Below, piece by piece: positions 16,032 through 25,362 of a stretch of 58,169 bases of DNA (its first letter is position 1; every line of letters starts with the position of its first letter). Where the stretch lies: positions 1 to 58,169 of the forward strand of contig JAPLDE010000040.1 in assembly GCA_026391855.1 (NCBI GenBank). Direction: 5' to 3'. This stretch comes from Bacteroidota bacterium (GTDB lineage Bacteria > Bacteroidota > Bacteroidia > Bacteroidales > CAIXZF01). The translations under genes and the position numbers were made by a program. Below the pieces are notes generated by a model. The model saw only the letters and a program-made list of their open reading frames with translations, was not told the origin of the DNA and searched no databases.

Positions 16032-17468
16032 TTAAATCTTTATAATTCTTTTCGTCACACAGGCCTCCGGGGTTTCAATTCTTACGATATAGATTCCGGG
16101 GCTTAACGATTGAATATCTATCTGTAAACTTTCTCCTTTAGTGATTTCTGTTTTCATCAGTTCACCCCGGGTGTTGTAAATAACTGTTCTGGTGTATTTC
16201 ATTGCATTACAACCCTCGATCCGGATGATACCGGTGGTTGGATTAGGAAGGATACGGATATGATTTTCCGTTTTGATTTCAGGACTATTCATAATCCATC
16301 CATAGGGATGTAAAACTCCATAAGTGACTGAATCAATGATACATCCTTGTAACTGAAGGGTTGTTGTATGATATCCGAGACTACCGAAAACATATTCGTA
16401 TTCGTAGCTGTAAATGAGTCCCCGCGATTCTCCATATCTCATGGTGAGGGTATGAGGATTTCCGGTTACCCGGGCTGAGTCTCCATAAATAGATTCCAAA
16501 GTACGTGAATCGAATTTCTTAACATTTGTATTAAACGTTGAGTCGCAGGAGAAATCCAGCACCTGATAATGAAAGACAGAAGAAGTAAAGAGTTGGTTAT
16601 TATAATAATTCAGAAAATCCGTATTGGATTCCAGGTAGGTGATGGTATCGTTATTTTGAGTGTTGGAAGTGGTATCGGTATGGTTTCCATAGCTATCGTA
16701 ATACCAGGCAGTATCGCTTTCAATATGATCTACCAGATAAGAGATGAAACCGGGACCTGTGGTTTTCGACAGGATCTTGTCCTGGTACCATTTACTGTGA
16801 TAGGAATGAGAATGATAAGATTCTCCGATTAACAGGTAATGATATTCAAAAACGTCGTTCACGTTGAATGAAACGAATTCATTAAACCCGGGGATCTGTT
16901 GACCCCAGTTCAGTTCTTTAATTCCCGTCAATTTGCAGGAAAGTGAATCACCGGGGATTTGAAAGAGGATGATCCCATGTTCTTTTGATAGTAAAATAGT
17001 ATCATTTGAGCTCAGCAAAATGCACTTAACACTATCGGCTATTCCGGCTAAAGTATCGATATAAACATCAGTAATTGTTGCACTTATACCTGAAACAGGA
17101 TCGAATACCCACGGTGAATCAACCGGTAGGAATGGTTTAATAATGTATATGCCCGGGTCAATAAAGCAGAAAGAATCCGGCAGGTTCAGGAGGCAGGATT
17201 TTTTCAGAAATTGAGGGCAGTTAATATGTGTATAGGAATCGTAGGGGGCAGGCCAGGGTTGAACTATTCTGTTGAGGTAGCAGGTTTGGGTGTTTCCTGT
17301 ATTATGAACTGAGTCAGTTTGGATGGCTACCAGGTCGGAGAACTGTCCTCCTTTGGAATAGGTGTAATGATAAGCCGGGTTAACCGGGGTCCAGTTTTGT
17401 GACTGGCCTGATAAGCAGGATATTATGACCGATAAAATCAGCAGGGTAGTCTTGATCGTCTTCATCAC
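16032..17468 (-). CDS. Exported protein with T9SS type A sorting domain
   Basis: This 478-residue protein has a signal peptide (residues 1-24, ending GQS before QNWTPVNPAY) and a C-terminal T9SS type A sorting domain (about 400-478), recognised by ILPNPTTGIIRIEG, VYNTRGELM and LSPGIYIVRI. The middle, about 370 residues, is rich in Tyr, Ser, Asp and beta-strand patterns and resembles no family I can name. It should be exported to the periplasm by Sec and then moved to the cell surface by T9SS. It follows the exporter locus convergently, but T9SS export differs from C39-dependent export, so I see no functional link. Confidence 0.82.
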   Translation of the reverse strand: MMKTIKTTLLILSVIISCLSGQSQNWTPVNPAYHYTYSKGGQFSDLVAIQTDSVHNTGNTQTCYLNRIVQPWPAPYDSYTHINCPQFLKKSCLLNLPDSFCFIDPGIYIIKPFLPVDSPWVFDPVSGISATITDVYIDTLAGIADSVKCILLSSNDTILLSKEHGIILFQIPGDSLSCKLTGIKELNWGQQIPGFNEFVSFNVNDVFEYHYLLIGESYHSHSYHSKWYQDKILSKTTGPGFISYLVDHIESDTAWYYDSYGNHTDTTSNTQNNDTITYLESNTDFLNYYNNQLFTSSVFHYQVLDFSCDSTFNTNVKKFDSRTLESIYGDSARVTGNPHTLTMRYGESRGLIYSYEYEYVFGSLGYHTTTLQLQGCIIDSVTYGVLHPYGWIMNSPEIKTENHIRILPNPTTGIIRIEGCNAMKYTRTVIYNTRGELMKTEITKGESLQIDIQSLSPGIYIVRIETPEACVTKRIIKI

Positions 17469-17537
17469 ATATATTTTTTTCGATAAAACAAATATAGTGA
17501 TAAAAACCGCAGATAGAAAGTCATTTTTTTTACAGGA

Positions 17538-18194
17538 TTATTCAAAACCATTCAGAAACGGATTATGGGCTTTTTCGTGTTTCACCGTAGTTTCATGTCC
17601 ATGTCCGGGGTAAAGCCAGGTTTCATCATCCAGCGTTAAAATATGATCCCGGATACTCCGGATAAGGGTTTGATAATTTCCTGTCGGAAGGTCGGTTCTG
17701 CCGATGCTTTCGAAGAAAATAGCATCACCTGTCAGGGCAAACAGCTGTTCCTGGCTATGGAAACACAGGCTGCCATCGGCATGACCGGGGGTATACAACA
17801 CCCGCATAGAGGACTTTCCGAAACTGATCAGGTCTCCATGATCAAGGAAGCGTTCAGGCAGGATCATATCAGGTATTTTCAGACCATAGATGCCGCCGTA
17901 CTGACCGGCATTTTTAAGAAAGGGAAGTCCGGCCCGGTGAATGACCGGTTTCAGCCCGAACTTTTGGCATACAAAATTGTTCCCAAGTATGTGGTCGATA
18001 TGAGTGTGGGTATTTACTAAAAGGACTGGTTTAAGTTTATTATCGTTTAGAAAGTGAACAAGTTCCAAATCCTCTCTGGGATCAAAACAACCCGGATCGA
18101 CCACGACCGCCTCTCCGGTTTCATCATAAAGGACAAAGGTATTCACCTGGAAGGGGCTGAAGACAAAGAGTTTAAGCTGAATCATGGTGGTCAT
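17538..18194 (-). CDS. MBL-fold metallo-hydrolase (glyoxalase II-like)
   Basis: This 218-residue protein has the metallo-beta-lactamase fold. The metal site motif THTHIDH (HxHxDH) lies at about residues 60-66, followed by YTPGHADGSLCFH (third ligand region), LTGDAIFFESIGRTDLPTG (bridging Asp) and YPGHGHETTVKHEK (last His). The NxFVLYDETGEAVVVDPG start and the GRTDLPTG motif are typical of small glyoxalase II-like thioester hydrolases and persulfide-dioxygenase relatives; substrate is not certain. It is likely cytoplasmic. The start at 18194 (ATG ACC ACC ATG) could also be the ATG three codons later. Confidence 0.88.
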   Translation of the reverse strand: MTTMIQLKLFVFSPFQVNTFVLYDETGEAVVVDPGCFDPREDLELVHFLNDNKLKPVLLVNTHTHIDHILGNNFVCQKFGLKPVIHRAGLPFLKNAGQYGGIYGLKIPDMILPERFLDHGDLISFGKSSMRVLYTPGHADGSLCFHSQEQLFALTGDAIFFESIGRTDLPTGNYQTLIRSIRDHILTLDDETWLYPGHGHETTVKHEKAHNPFLNGFE

Positions 18195-18263
18195 ACTAAA
18201 ATAGGAGGTTCAAAGTTAATAATATGGATGATGCTCAATTCTGCCGGTAAGAAAAATTAGTCT

Positions 18264-18271
18264 TACCTTCG
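18264..18271 (+). promoter_or_regulatory. Candidate -7 box upstream of the beta-propeller/barrel gene
   Basis: TACCTTCG differs by one base from the Bacteroidota -7 consensus TAnnTTTG. It is 17 bases before the ATG at 18289, which would give a short leader. No good -33 TTTG was seen at the usual distance, so the call is weak. Confidence 0.35.
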
Positions 18272-18288
18272 TATCAGTAAAAAAGAAC

Positions 18289-21200
18289 ATGTTATTTTAT
18301 ACAAAGGGATCAACATTTATTCACTCACTGATCATCGGGTTATTCCTTGTAATTGGCCCGTTTTCAGTGAGATCGCAGTTTTACAACGGTTCACAGATGA
18401 CCTTTGGGAAGAATCGTGTACAGTACAATGATTTTCAGTGGACCTTTTACCAGTTCGACCGTTTTGACACCTATTTGTATTTAAACGGGAAAGAACTGGC
18501 CCTTTTCACCGCCCAGTACGCCCAGGAACAGCTGCAGGAGGTAGAGAAGCGGCTGGAGACCAACCTGGACGATAAGATACAGTTTATCATCTTCAACAGT
18601 CTTTCCGATATGAAACAGAGCAACCTGGGGTTGTTTAACGAATCGGAAACATACAATACCGGAGGTATCACGAGAATTCTTGATCAGAAGGTCATCCTCT
18701 ATTTCGACGGTGACCACAATCATTTCAAGCGGCAGATCCGGGAAGGGATAACCCAGGTTGTTCTCAACCAGATGTTATATGGAACCAGTTTAACCTCCCA
18801 GGTAAAGAACTCAACCCTGCTTTTTTTGCCTGACTGGTATTTGAACGGACTACTATCGTACCTGACTGTGGACTGGAATACGGATATTGACAACCGGGTA
18901 AGGGATGGGATATTGAGTGGCAGGTATCAGAAATTCAATCGGTTAACAGGGCAGGATGCTGCTTTTGCCGGTCATTCCATCTGGAAATTCGTAGCCGATA
19001 AATACGGGCCCAACGTTGTCACCAATATTATTTATATGGCCAAGATCAGCAAGAACGTGGAAAGCGGGTTCATGTTCGTGCTGGGTGTTTCCTTCAAGAC
19101 AATCACCCGTGAATGGATCAATTTTTATAAAGACAAATATGACCTGGTTGCAGCCAGGGACAGCCTTCCTGAAAATTCTTCCCGTTTGCTCAGACCGAAA
19201 CCCGATATTGTGTACAATCGTCTGAAAATCAGCTCTGATGGCAAAAGTACAGCCTATTCGACCAACGAGGCCGGTCAATACAGGGTATATGTGAAAAATC
19301 TTGAGACCGGAAAAAGAAAGCGGATCCTCAAACGAGGTTATTGCCTTGATGAAGAGACAGATTATTCATATCCCCTGCTGGCCTGGCATCCCAGCGGAAA
19401 GCTGCTGACCATCATTACCGAGGAAAAGGGGAAGACGAATCTTTATTTTTATACCCTTTCGACCGGGAAATTTGATAAGCGGTTTCTTTTCAATTTTGAT
19501 AAGATCATTGATTTCTCTTACTCGCCGGACGGGAAAAACCTGGTCATGTCGGCCGTTATTAAGGGTCAATCAGATATTTTCGTATTCAACATAGCATCAA
19601 GCACTTACGAACAAATCACCAATGACCTGTACGACGACATGGAACCCCGGTTCATTGATCATGGCAAAAAGATCATATTTTGTTCAAACCGGCCAAACGA
19701 TTCGCTGAGACCTCACAACAATACAGGTTTCTATTCTCCTATGTCCGACCGGCATGATATTTTCGTATTTGATTATGCCGGGAAGAAAAGGCTGTTGCGC
19801 CGGATAACCGACAGTCCGCTGTCGGACGAACGTCAGCCCATGGAATACGATAAAGGCCATATTACTTATCTTTCCGATGAAAACGGTGTGTTCAACCGGT
19901 ATATCGCCAGGTTCGACAGTGCGATCTCTTTTGTAGATACGGCCACCCATTACCGGTATTTCACCACCAGCTTCCCGGTGACCAACTATGCCCGGAATAT
20001 CATAGAACAGGATGTCAATTTCCAGGCGGGCAAATATGGGGAAGTCGTTTTTTATAAAAACAGGTACCAGCTTTTCGTGGGAGAGACCAGGCCGGTAACC
20101 GAAGGTAATTACCTGAAATTAAGCAATACGGCTTATATGGCCAATATTCTTCAGGATGAAAAGCGACAGCAAAGCGACAGTTTGATCCTGCTTAAGAAAA
20201 ATTACCAGAGCCGGAAAAAGAGGTTCGTGAATGTGAAGGAAAATGAATTGGACAACCCGGTAGACAGTACCCGGAAGGTATCGGGGAATAAGATCGACAT
20301 TAATAATTATGTGTTTGAAAAACAGGCATTTATAAGGATTGCTATACGGGATTCCCTGAATAACAAACCAGTCATTTCCACTATTGAAAATAAGTCAGGT
20401 GTACCGGCTTTTATTGTCCCCAAACGGCAGAACTATGTTGTTGAGTATACCATGAACCAGATCACGAGCCAGGCTGATTTTGCCTATCTCAATTCGACTT
20501 ACCAGCCATTTACAGGGGGTACTTCGCCTATTTTCCTTAACCCTGGTTTCAACGTACTTCTCAAGGTCGGGTTGTCGGATCTGATGGAAAACTACAGGAT
20601 CACTGGAGGGGTTCGATTGTCGCTCAACCTGGCCAACAATGAATATCTGTTAAGTTTTACCAATCTGAAAAACAGGCTGGACAAGGAGATCACTTTTCAC
20701 CGGCAGGTGGTTGAAAACACCGAAGAAAGTCCGACCTACAATATTATCCGGACCACCTCTCATGAATTGTTTTACATGCTCGCCTGGCCATTCAGTGAAG
20801 TGCTGACACTGAGGGGGATAGGGAGTGTCCGTAACGACAGGTCGGTATACCTTTCCATTGATGAGCAGAGTCTGAGGCAGCCTAATACTTCAAAGAACTG
20901 GGCGAGTCTGAAAGGGGAACTGGTATACGATGCCACCCGTAACCTGGGACTTAACCTGATGTTTGGGACCCGGTACAAATTTTTTGCTGAGTATTACCAG
21001 CAGGTGACTGAGCAAACAAAGAGCCTGTATGTATTGGGGTTTGACATTCGCAATTACCAGCGTATCCACCGGACCCTGATATGGGCCAACCGTTTTGCCA
21101 CCAGTACTTCTTTCGGGAATAACCGTCTCATCTATTATATGGGAGGTGTGGATAACTGGTTCAATCCCAGGTTTAACCAGGATGTACCCGTTTCGACTAA

Positions 21201-21627
21201 CCAGGACTATGCTTATCAGACCCTGGCCACCAATATGCGCGGGTTTACCCAGAATATCAGGAATGGCAGCAGTTTTGCCGTATTGAACAGTGAATTCCGC
21301 TTACCGGTTTTCAGGTATTTTGCAAACCGGCCCATCAAATCCGATTTCATCAATAATTTTCAGATTATTGCCTTTGGTGACATCGGTACGGCATGGAACG
21401 GACCCAGTCCATATTCCAAAGAAAACTCACTATATACAAGAGTTGTTCAGCAGGGGCCGATCACGGTAACCATTGATAACCAGGTAGAACCTATTGTAGG
21501 AGGATATGGTTTTGGGCTTAGGACGCGTTTTCTGGGTTATTTTTTACGGGCCGACTGGGCATGGGGTGTTGAAGATATGAAAGTGGGAAAAGGCTTATTC
21601 TATTTATCCCTCAGCCTTGATTTTTAA
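18289..21627 (+). CDS. Exported pseudo-peptidase / TolB-like propeller / outer-membrane barrel protein
   Basis: This 1112-residue exported protein has a signal peptide (to about residue 30, VRSQ). Residues 60-285 resemble the MA-clan (gluzincin) peptidase fold, including LFLPDWYLNGLLSYL. However, the HExxH position reads REGITQVV, and the third-ligand position of the usual WxxEG motif is Asn, so peptidase activity is unlikely. Residues 300-600 contain TolB/PD40-type beta-propeller blades (KISSDGKSTAYSTNE, DFSYSPDGKNLVMSA). The last 350 residues alternate in the manner of an outer-membrane beta-barrel and end LFYLSLSLDF with a terminal Phe. The role is unknown; a surface-exposed scaffold or transport-associated protein is possible. 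Confidence 0.72.
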   Translation: MLFYTKGSTFIHSLIIGLFLVIGPFSVRSQFYNGSQMTFGKNRVQYNDFQWTFYQFDRFDTYLYLNGKELALFTAQYAQEQLQEVEKRLETNLDDKIQFIIFNSLSDMKQSNLGLFNESETYNTGGITRILDQKVILYFDGDHNHFKRQIREGITQVVLNQMLYGTSLTSQVKNSTLLFLPDWYLNGLLSYLTVDWNTDIDNRVRDGILSGRYQKFNRLTGQDAAFAGHSIWKFVADKYGPNVVTNIIYMAKISKNVESGFMFVLGVSFKTITREWINFYKDKYDLVAARDSLPENSSRLLRPKPDIVYNRLKISSDGKSTAYSTNEAGQYRVYVKNLETGKRKRILKRGYCLDEETDYSYPLLAWHPSGKLLTIITEEKGKTNLYFYTLSTGKFDKRFLFNFDKIIDFSYSPDGKNLVMSAVIKGQSDIFVFNIASSTYEQITNDLYDDMEPRFIDHGKKIIFCSNRPNDSLRPHNNTGFYSPMSDRHDIFVFDYAGKKRLLRRITDSPLSDERQPMEYDKGHITYLSDENGVFNRYIARFDSAISFVDTATHYRYFTTSFPVTNYARNIIEQDVNFQAGKYGEVVFYKNRYQLFVGETRPVTEGNYLKLSNTAYMANILQDEKRQQSDSLILLKKNYQSRKKRFVNVKENELDNPVDSTRKVSGNKIDINNYVFEKQAFIRIAIRDSLNNKPVISTIENKSGVPAFIVPKRQNYVVEYTMNQITSQADFAYLNSTYQPFTGGTSPIFLNPGFNVLLKVGLSDLMENYRITGGVRLSLNLANNEYLLSFTNLKNRLDKEITFHRQVVENTEESPTYNIIRTTSHELFYMLAWPFSEVLTLRGIGSVRNDRSVYLSIDEQSLRQPNTSKNWASLKGELVYDATRNLGLNLMFGTRYKFFAEYYQQVTEQTKSLYVLGFDIRNYQRIHRTLIWANRFATSTSFGNNRLIYYMGGVDNWFNPRFNQDVPVSTNQDYAYQTLATNMRGFTQNIRNGSSFAVLNSEFRLPVFRYFANRPIKSDFINNFQIIAFGDIGTAWNGPSPYSKENSLYTRVVQQGPITVTIDNQVEPIVGGYGFGLRTRFLGYFLRADWAWGVEDMKVGKGLFYLSLSLDF

Positions 21628-21661
21628 CCAGTTATCTTTATTAATTTTAGAACAAATGCAT

Positions 21662-22030
21662 ATGAGCACGACGGCGATTCTTATTCTTATCGTGATTGGC
21701 CTGGCAGCAGGCTTTTTTGGCGGAATGGTAGGTTTGGGAGGCGGGGTCATCATGATCCCTGCCATGGTCTATTTTCTGGGCATGACACAACAGGCAGCCC
21801 AGGGTACCAGCCTGGCCGTCATGCTCCCTCCCGTCGGAATGCTGGCCGTTTTGAACTATTATAAGGCCGGACAGATGAATATTAAATATGCACTTATTAT
21901 TGCCGCTGCTTTTCTGATAGGCGGTTATTTCGGGTCAAAGCTGGCATTGAACATTCCGGTGACCACTATGAAAAAGATCTTTGGCATCGCTTTACTGGTC
22001 ATCGCTTTGCAAATGATCCTGAAACGGTGA
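21662..22030 (+). CDS. Half-size TSUP (TauE/SafE-like) membrane permease
   Basis: This protein of about 122 residues has four hydrophobic segments. Its N-terminal signature AAGFFGGMVGLGGGVIMIPA is the conserved TSUP family motif, followed by QGTSLAVMLPP, also typical. Full TSUP carriers have two such halves (about 250 residues), so this one presumably dimerises. I chose ATG 21662; ATG 21656 is two codons upstream and equally possible. A longer frame from TTG 21617 would overlap the preceding gene and start with an unlikely N-terminus. Proposed substrates of the family include sulfite, sulfonates and other anions; specificity is unknown here. Confidence 0.82.
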   Translation: MSTTAILILIVIGLAAGFFGGMVGLGGGVIMIPAMVYFLGMTQQAAQGTSLAVMLPPVGMLAVLNYYKAGQMNIKYALIIAAAFLIGGYFGSKLALNIPVTTMKKIFGIALLVIALQMILKR

Positions 22031-22046
22031 GGAAACCATGTGACCA

Positions 22047-22095
22047 TGTGATCTTGATTTGATGATTTGGAGATTTGGAGATTTGATGATGAGAT
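22047..22095 (+). repeat. Short degenerate GATTTGA/GATTTGG tandem repeat
   Basis: Between the permease and the next gene, about four imperfect copies of a unit like GATTTGATG or GATTTGGA occur in a row, preceded by a direct repeat of ACCATGTG (22036-22051). The array runs into the start region of the following gene. Such low-complexity spacers are prone to slippage. No function is evident. Confidence 0.55.
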
Positions 22096-22543
22096 GAGTA
22101 TGGATGAGCGAATAATAAAATTCATTAATAAACACCATTTGTTTACGCTGGCTACTGTTTTTGAAGGGAAGCCCTGGACGTCGAGTTGTTTTTATGTTTA
22201 TGAAAGGGAGTTGAATCTTTTTGTTTTCACTAGTGATCCGGAAACCAACCATGGGAAACACATGCTGGAACAGCGTTTTGTTGCCGGGAACATTGCCCTG
22301 GAAACCAGGGTGATAGGAAAGATAAAAGGGATACAATTCACAGGGTGTTCCCGCTTGCTGAAGGAGGATGAATTACGGGCCGGGAGATCGGCTTATATGA
22401 AAAGGTTTCCCATATCAATAATAATGGACACAATTTTCTGGGGTCTGGAGCCTGAAATGATCAAAATGACTGACAATAAATTGGGTTTTGGTCGGAAGCT
22501 CTACTGGCACAAGGATTCCAAAACTCCCTCTAAATCAGGCTGA
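22094..22543 (+). CDS. Pyridoxamine-5'-phosphate-oxidase-like FMN-binding split-barrel protein
   Basis: This protein of about 149 residues matches the small PNPOx-like / YhbP-type split-barrel pattern. The N-terminus (ERIIKFINKHHLFTLATVFE, then KPWTSSCFYVYERELNLFVF) is the first helix and the strands that bind FMN in this superfamily. TSDPETNHGKHML is a typical following helix. The start is taken at ATG 22094; ATG 22100 is two codons later. An upstream TTG would extend the frame into the low-complexity repeat and is unlikely. It is probably a cytoplasmic flavin- or heme-binding reductase; the substrate is unknown. Confidence 0.78.
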   Translation: MSMDERIIKFINKHHLFTLATVFEGKPWTSSCFYVYERELNLFVFTSDPETNHGKHMLEQRFVAGNIALETRVIGKIKGIQFTGCSRLLKEDELRAGRSAYMKRFPISIIMDTIFWGLEPEMIKMTDNKLGFGRKLYWHKDSKTPSKSG

Positions 22544-22727
22544 AAGAGAGTTATTTCATTAGTTATCAGTTTGAAATCAGCGCTTTACAACTCTGCAAAT
22601 CATTTTTGTTGAAAAGTGGGTTTGGAAGAAGGGTACTGATGGTTGTAATTTGGCTTACTTTAATTTTATTCCGCATTTTTTTTTAACCAACTGAAATTAT
22701 TATAGTTATACATATTTTTACCCTTAT

Positions 22728-23327
22728 ATGAATTCAGACCTTTTCACCGGAACAGACCGGACAAAAGTAAAAAAGGAAGAAACAGATTATTACGAAGGCG
22801 TACTTGAAAGAAGAATCAGACCCAATGTACCCGGGGTCAACGAATCACAAGAAGAAGACTGGGAGAAGATTTTGAAGGAAAAGAAAAGCAAAGAGGATGA
22901 GAGGCCAAGGATGGTTACTTATCTGTACAATGATGTATTGGAAGCGACGACCGCGTATTTCAGGGGGGATACACTGGCAGCCAATGTCTGGATAAACAAG
23001 TACGCGCTTAAGGACAGCCAGGGGCTTATCTACGAGAAGACCCCGGACGATATGCACAGGAGGATAGCCAGGGAGATTGCCAGAGTTGAAGAGAAATATC
23101 CAAACCCAATGAGTGAAGAGGAAATATATCTGCTTCTGAAGGACTTCAGGTATATCGTTCCCCAGGGATCCCCGATGGCGGGTATTGGTAACAATATCCA
23201 GGTAGGATCGTTGTCGAACTGCTTTGTCATTGGGAATGACGGGGCTTCTGATTCCTACGGAGCGATCATGAAGATAGACCAGGAGCAGGTACAGCTTATG
23301 AAGCGGCGAAAAGGAGAGGAGGGGTAG
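22728..23327 (+). CDS. nrdJ: B12-dependent ribonucleotide reductase, N-terminal part (frameshifted)
   Basis: This is the first 199 codons of an adenosylcobalamin-dependent class II ribonucleotide reductase, which makes deoxyribonucleotides with or without oxygen. The segment ending QGSPMAGIGNNIQVG then SLSNCFVIG is the conserved N-terminal domain including a redox-active cysteine. The frame runs MKRRKGEEG and stops at TAG 23325-23327, where homologues continue MKRRGGVGHDLSHIRP. That continuation is found in the -1 frame (see next entry). No cobalamin riboswitch was recognised in the 184-base upstream gap. Identification is firm; the break is probably an indel. Confidence 0.93.
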   Translation: MNSDLFTGTDRTKVKKEETDYYEGVLERRIRPNVPGVNESQEEDWEKILKEKKSKEDERPRMVTYLYNDVLEATTAYFRGDTLAANVWINKYALKDSQGLIYEKTPDDMHRRIAREIARVEEKYPNPMSEEEIYLLLKDFRYIVPQGSPMAGIGNNIQVGSLSNCFVIGNDGASDSYGAIMKIDQEQVQLMKRRKGEEG

Positions 23328-25345
23328 GGCATGACCTGTCACATATCCGTCCGCTGGGAAGCCCGGTGAAAAACAGTGCGCTGACTTCAACCGGGATCGT
23401 TCCTTTTATGGAACGCTATTCCAATTCAACCAGGGAGGTAGCCCAGGATGGCAGAAGAGGGGCTTTAATGCTGAGCATCTCTATTAAGCATCCTGACTCT
23501 GAGTCTTTTATCGATGCTAAGCTGGAAACCGGCAAGGTAACCGGGGCTAATATATCGGTTAAGATCACCGATGATTTTATGCAAGCCGTGGTCGATGATA
23601 CCGACTTTGTCCAGAAATTCCCCATCGGTGCCGACCAGCCAAAATATCAAAAGACCATAAAGGCAGGTGAGTTATGGAAAAAGATCGTTCATAATGCATG
23701 GAAATCAGCAGAACCGGGGATACTGTTCTGGGATACCATTATGAAGGAATCTGTTCCTGATTGTTATTCAGACCTGGGATTCAGGACTGTTTCCACCAAT
23801 CCCTGCGGTGAGATCCCTTTATGCCCTTATGATTCCTGCCGTTTACTGGCAATAAATCTGTACAATTATGTTGAAAAGCCATTTACAACCCAGGCCAGTT
23901 TCAATGTAGAATTGTTTGTTGACCATGTACAGAAGGCCATGCGAATGATGGATGACATTATTGACCTGGAGGCTGAGAAGATCGATATCATCCTTAAAAA
24001 GATCGAAGATGATCCTGAAGGCGAGGAGATAAAGCAGGTTGAAAAGAATATGTGGTTGAATATCAAGAAGAAGACCATGCAGGGACGTCGTACGGGAGTT
24101 GGAATTACAGGAGAAGGCGATATGCTGGCAGCGCTGGGGGTTAGGTACGGGACCGACAGGGCAACAGATTTCAGCGTGGAAGTACACAAGACCCTGGCCA
24201 TTGAGGCTTACCGTTCTTCCGTTACCATGGCCAGGATGAGCCGTTTCGGGCGCAGGAACGTGGCTTTGCTTACTATTGCCCCGACCGGGACAACAAGCCT
24301 GATGACCCAGACTACCTCCGGTCTGGAGCCTGTATTTCAGATCAATTACGAGCGCCGCCGTAAGGTAAACCCCAACGATCAGACGGCTACCGTTACTTTT
24401 ACCGATGAGGTGGGTGATTCCTGGGAAGTTTACCAGGTATTTCATCATAAATTCATTACCTGGCTCGAGGTTAACGGTTATAATCCGGTTGAAGCAGCCA
24501 GGATGGACAAGGAGCAATTGAATGAGATCATTGCCAGGTCACCTTATTATAAAGCAACGGCTAACGATATCAATTGGCTGGCCAAAGTGAAGATGCAGGG
24601 CGCCGTGCAGAAGTGGGTGGACCATTCCATCAGTGTTACCGTGAACGTTCCCAGGGAGGCTACCCAGGAGCTAATCGGACAGATATACCGGACGGCCTGG
24701 GAGAGCGGTTGCAAGGGAATGACCGTATACCGTGACGGATCACGAAGCGGAGTGCTCATATCCAATGATAATAAAGGCAAAGAGGAAACCGTATTCAAGG
24801 AAACCAAAGCCCCTAAGCGGCCCTGGATACTGGAGGCGGATGTGATCCGGTTCCAGAACGATTATGAGAAATGGGTAGCCATCATCGGTGTACTGAACGG
24901 ACGGCCTTATGAAATCTTTACCGGAAAGTCGGAAGGCGTTTTTATCCCTGCCTGGGTAGAGAAGGGATTTGTGATCAAAAACCCGGCGGAAAAAGGACGT
25001 TCACGCTATGATTTCCAGTTTGAGGACAAGGAAGGGTATAAGATCACCATGGAAGGGTTATCGCGGACTTTCGACAAAGAATACTGGAATTATGCCAAGC
25101 TGATCTCCGGCATCCTCCGTCATGGAATGCCGCTGCCCTTTGTCGTAAATGTGGTAAATACCCTTGATTTAAAGAGCGATAGCATCAATACCTGGAAAAA
25201 TGGAGTAGCCCGCGCCCTGAAGAAATACATCCCTGACGGAACCAAAGCCAAAGGTAACTATTGCCGTAGTTGCGGCAGCAAAGAGGTTGAATACCAGGAA
25301 GGCTGTCTGGTATGCAAAAGTTGCGGCGAATCAAAATGCGGATAA
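23309..25345 (+). CDS. nrdJ: B12-dependent ribonucleotide reductase, catalytic and C-terminal part
   Basis: This is the continuation of the reductase in the -1 frame. From 23309 it reads KRRGGVGHDLSHIRPLGSP. The catalytic core has NPCGEIPLCPYDSCR, containing the cysteine that becomes the thiyl radical, and APTGTTSLMTQTTSGLEPVF. The C-terminal tail ends with paired cysteines (CRSCGSK and CKSCGESKCG) that could bind zinc or carry reducing equivalents. The KRR codons at the junction appear twice, once in each frame with different codons (AAGCGGCG then AAAAGGAGA), so an 8-base insertion after ATG 23298-23300 would explain the break. Together with the first part the protein would be about 875 residues, a normal size. 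Confidence 0.92.
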   Translation, partial: KRRGGVGHDLSHIRPLGSPVKNSALTSTGIVPFMERYSNSTREVAQDGRRGALMLSISIKHPDSESFIDAKLETGKVTGANISVKITDDFMQAVVDDTDFVQKFPIGADQPKYQKTIKAGELWKKIVHNAWKSAEPGILFWDTIMKESVPDCYSDLGFRTVSTNPCGEIPLCPYDSCRLLAINLYNYVEKPFTTQASFNVELFVDHVQKAMRMMDDIIDLEAEKIDIILKKIEDDPEGEEIKQVEKNMWLNIKKKTMQGRRTGVGITGEGDMLAALGVRYGTDRATDFSVEVHKTLAIEAYRSSVTMARMSRFGRRNVALLTIAPTGTTSLMTQTTSGLEPVFQINYERRRKVNPNDQTATVTFTDEVGDSWEVYQVFHHKFITWLEVNGYNPVEAARMDKEQLNEIIARSPYYKATANDINWLAKVKMQGAVQKWVDHSISVTVNVPREATQELIGQIYRTAWESGCKGMTVYRDGSRSGVLISNDNKGKEETVFKETKAPKRPWILEADVIRFQNDYEKWVAIIGVLNGRPYEIFTGKSEGVFIPAWVEKGFVIKNPAEKGRSRYDFQFEDKEGYKITMEGLSRTFDKEYWNYAKLISGILRHGMPLPFVVNVVNTLDLKSDSINTWKNGVARALKKYIPDGTKAKGNYCRSCGSKEVEYQEGCLVCKSCGESKCG

Positions 25346-25362
25346 TAACGACGAGGCAGGTT

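Noticed and set aside
22544..22727. Cobalamin riboswitch upstream of nrdJ
   Set aside because: The gap is only 184 bases, AT-rich, and I see no B12-box-like sequence or multi-stem layout.
23301..23327. Programmed -1 frameshift in nrdJ
   Set aside because: CGA-AAA is not a canonical X-XXY-YYZ slippery site, no upstream Shine-Dalgarno stimulator at the right distance or clear downstream stem was seen, and the conserved motif would gain three extra residues; an indel or assembly error is simpler.
23843..24517. 224-codon frame antisense to nrdJ
   Set aside because: It lies wholly over the conserved reductase core, including the NPCGE region's neighbourhood, and resembles no protein.
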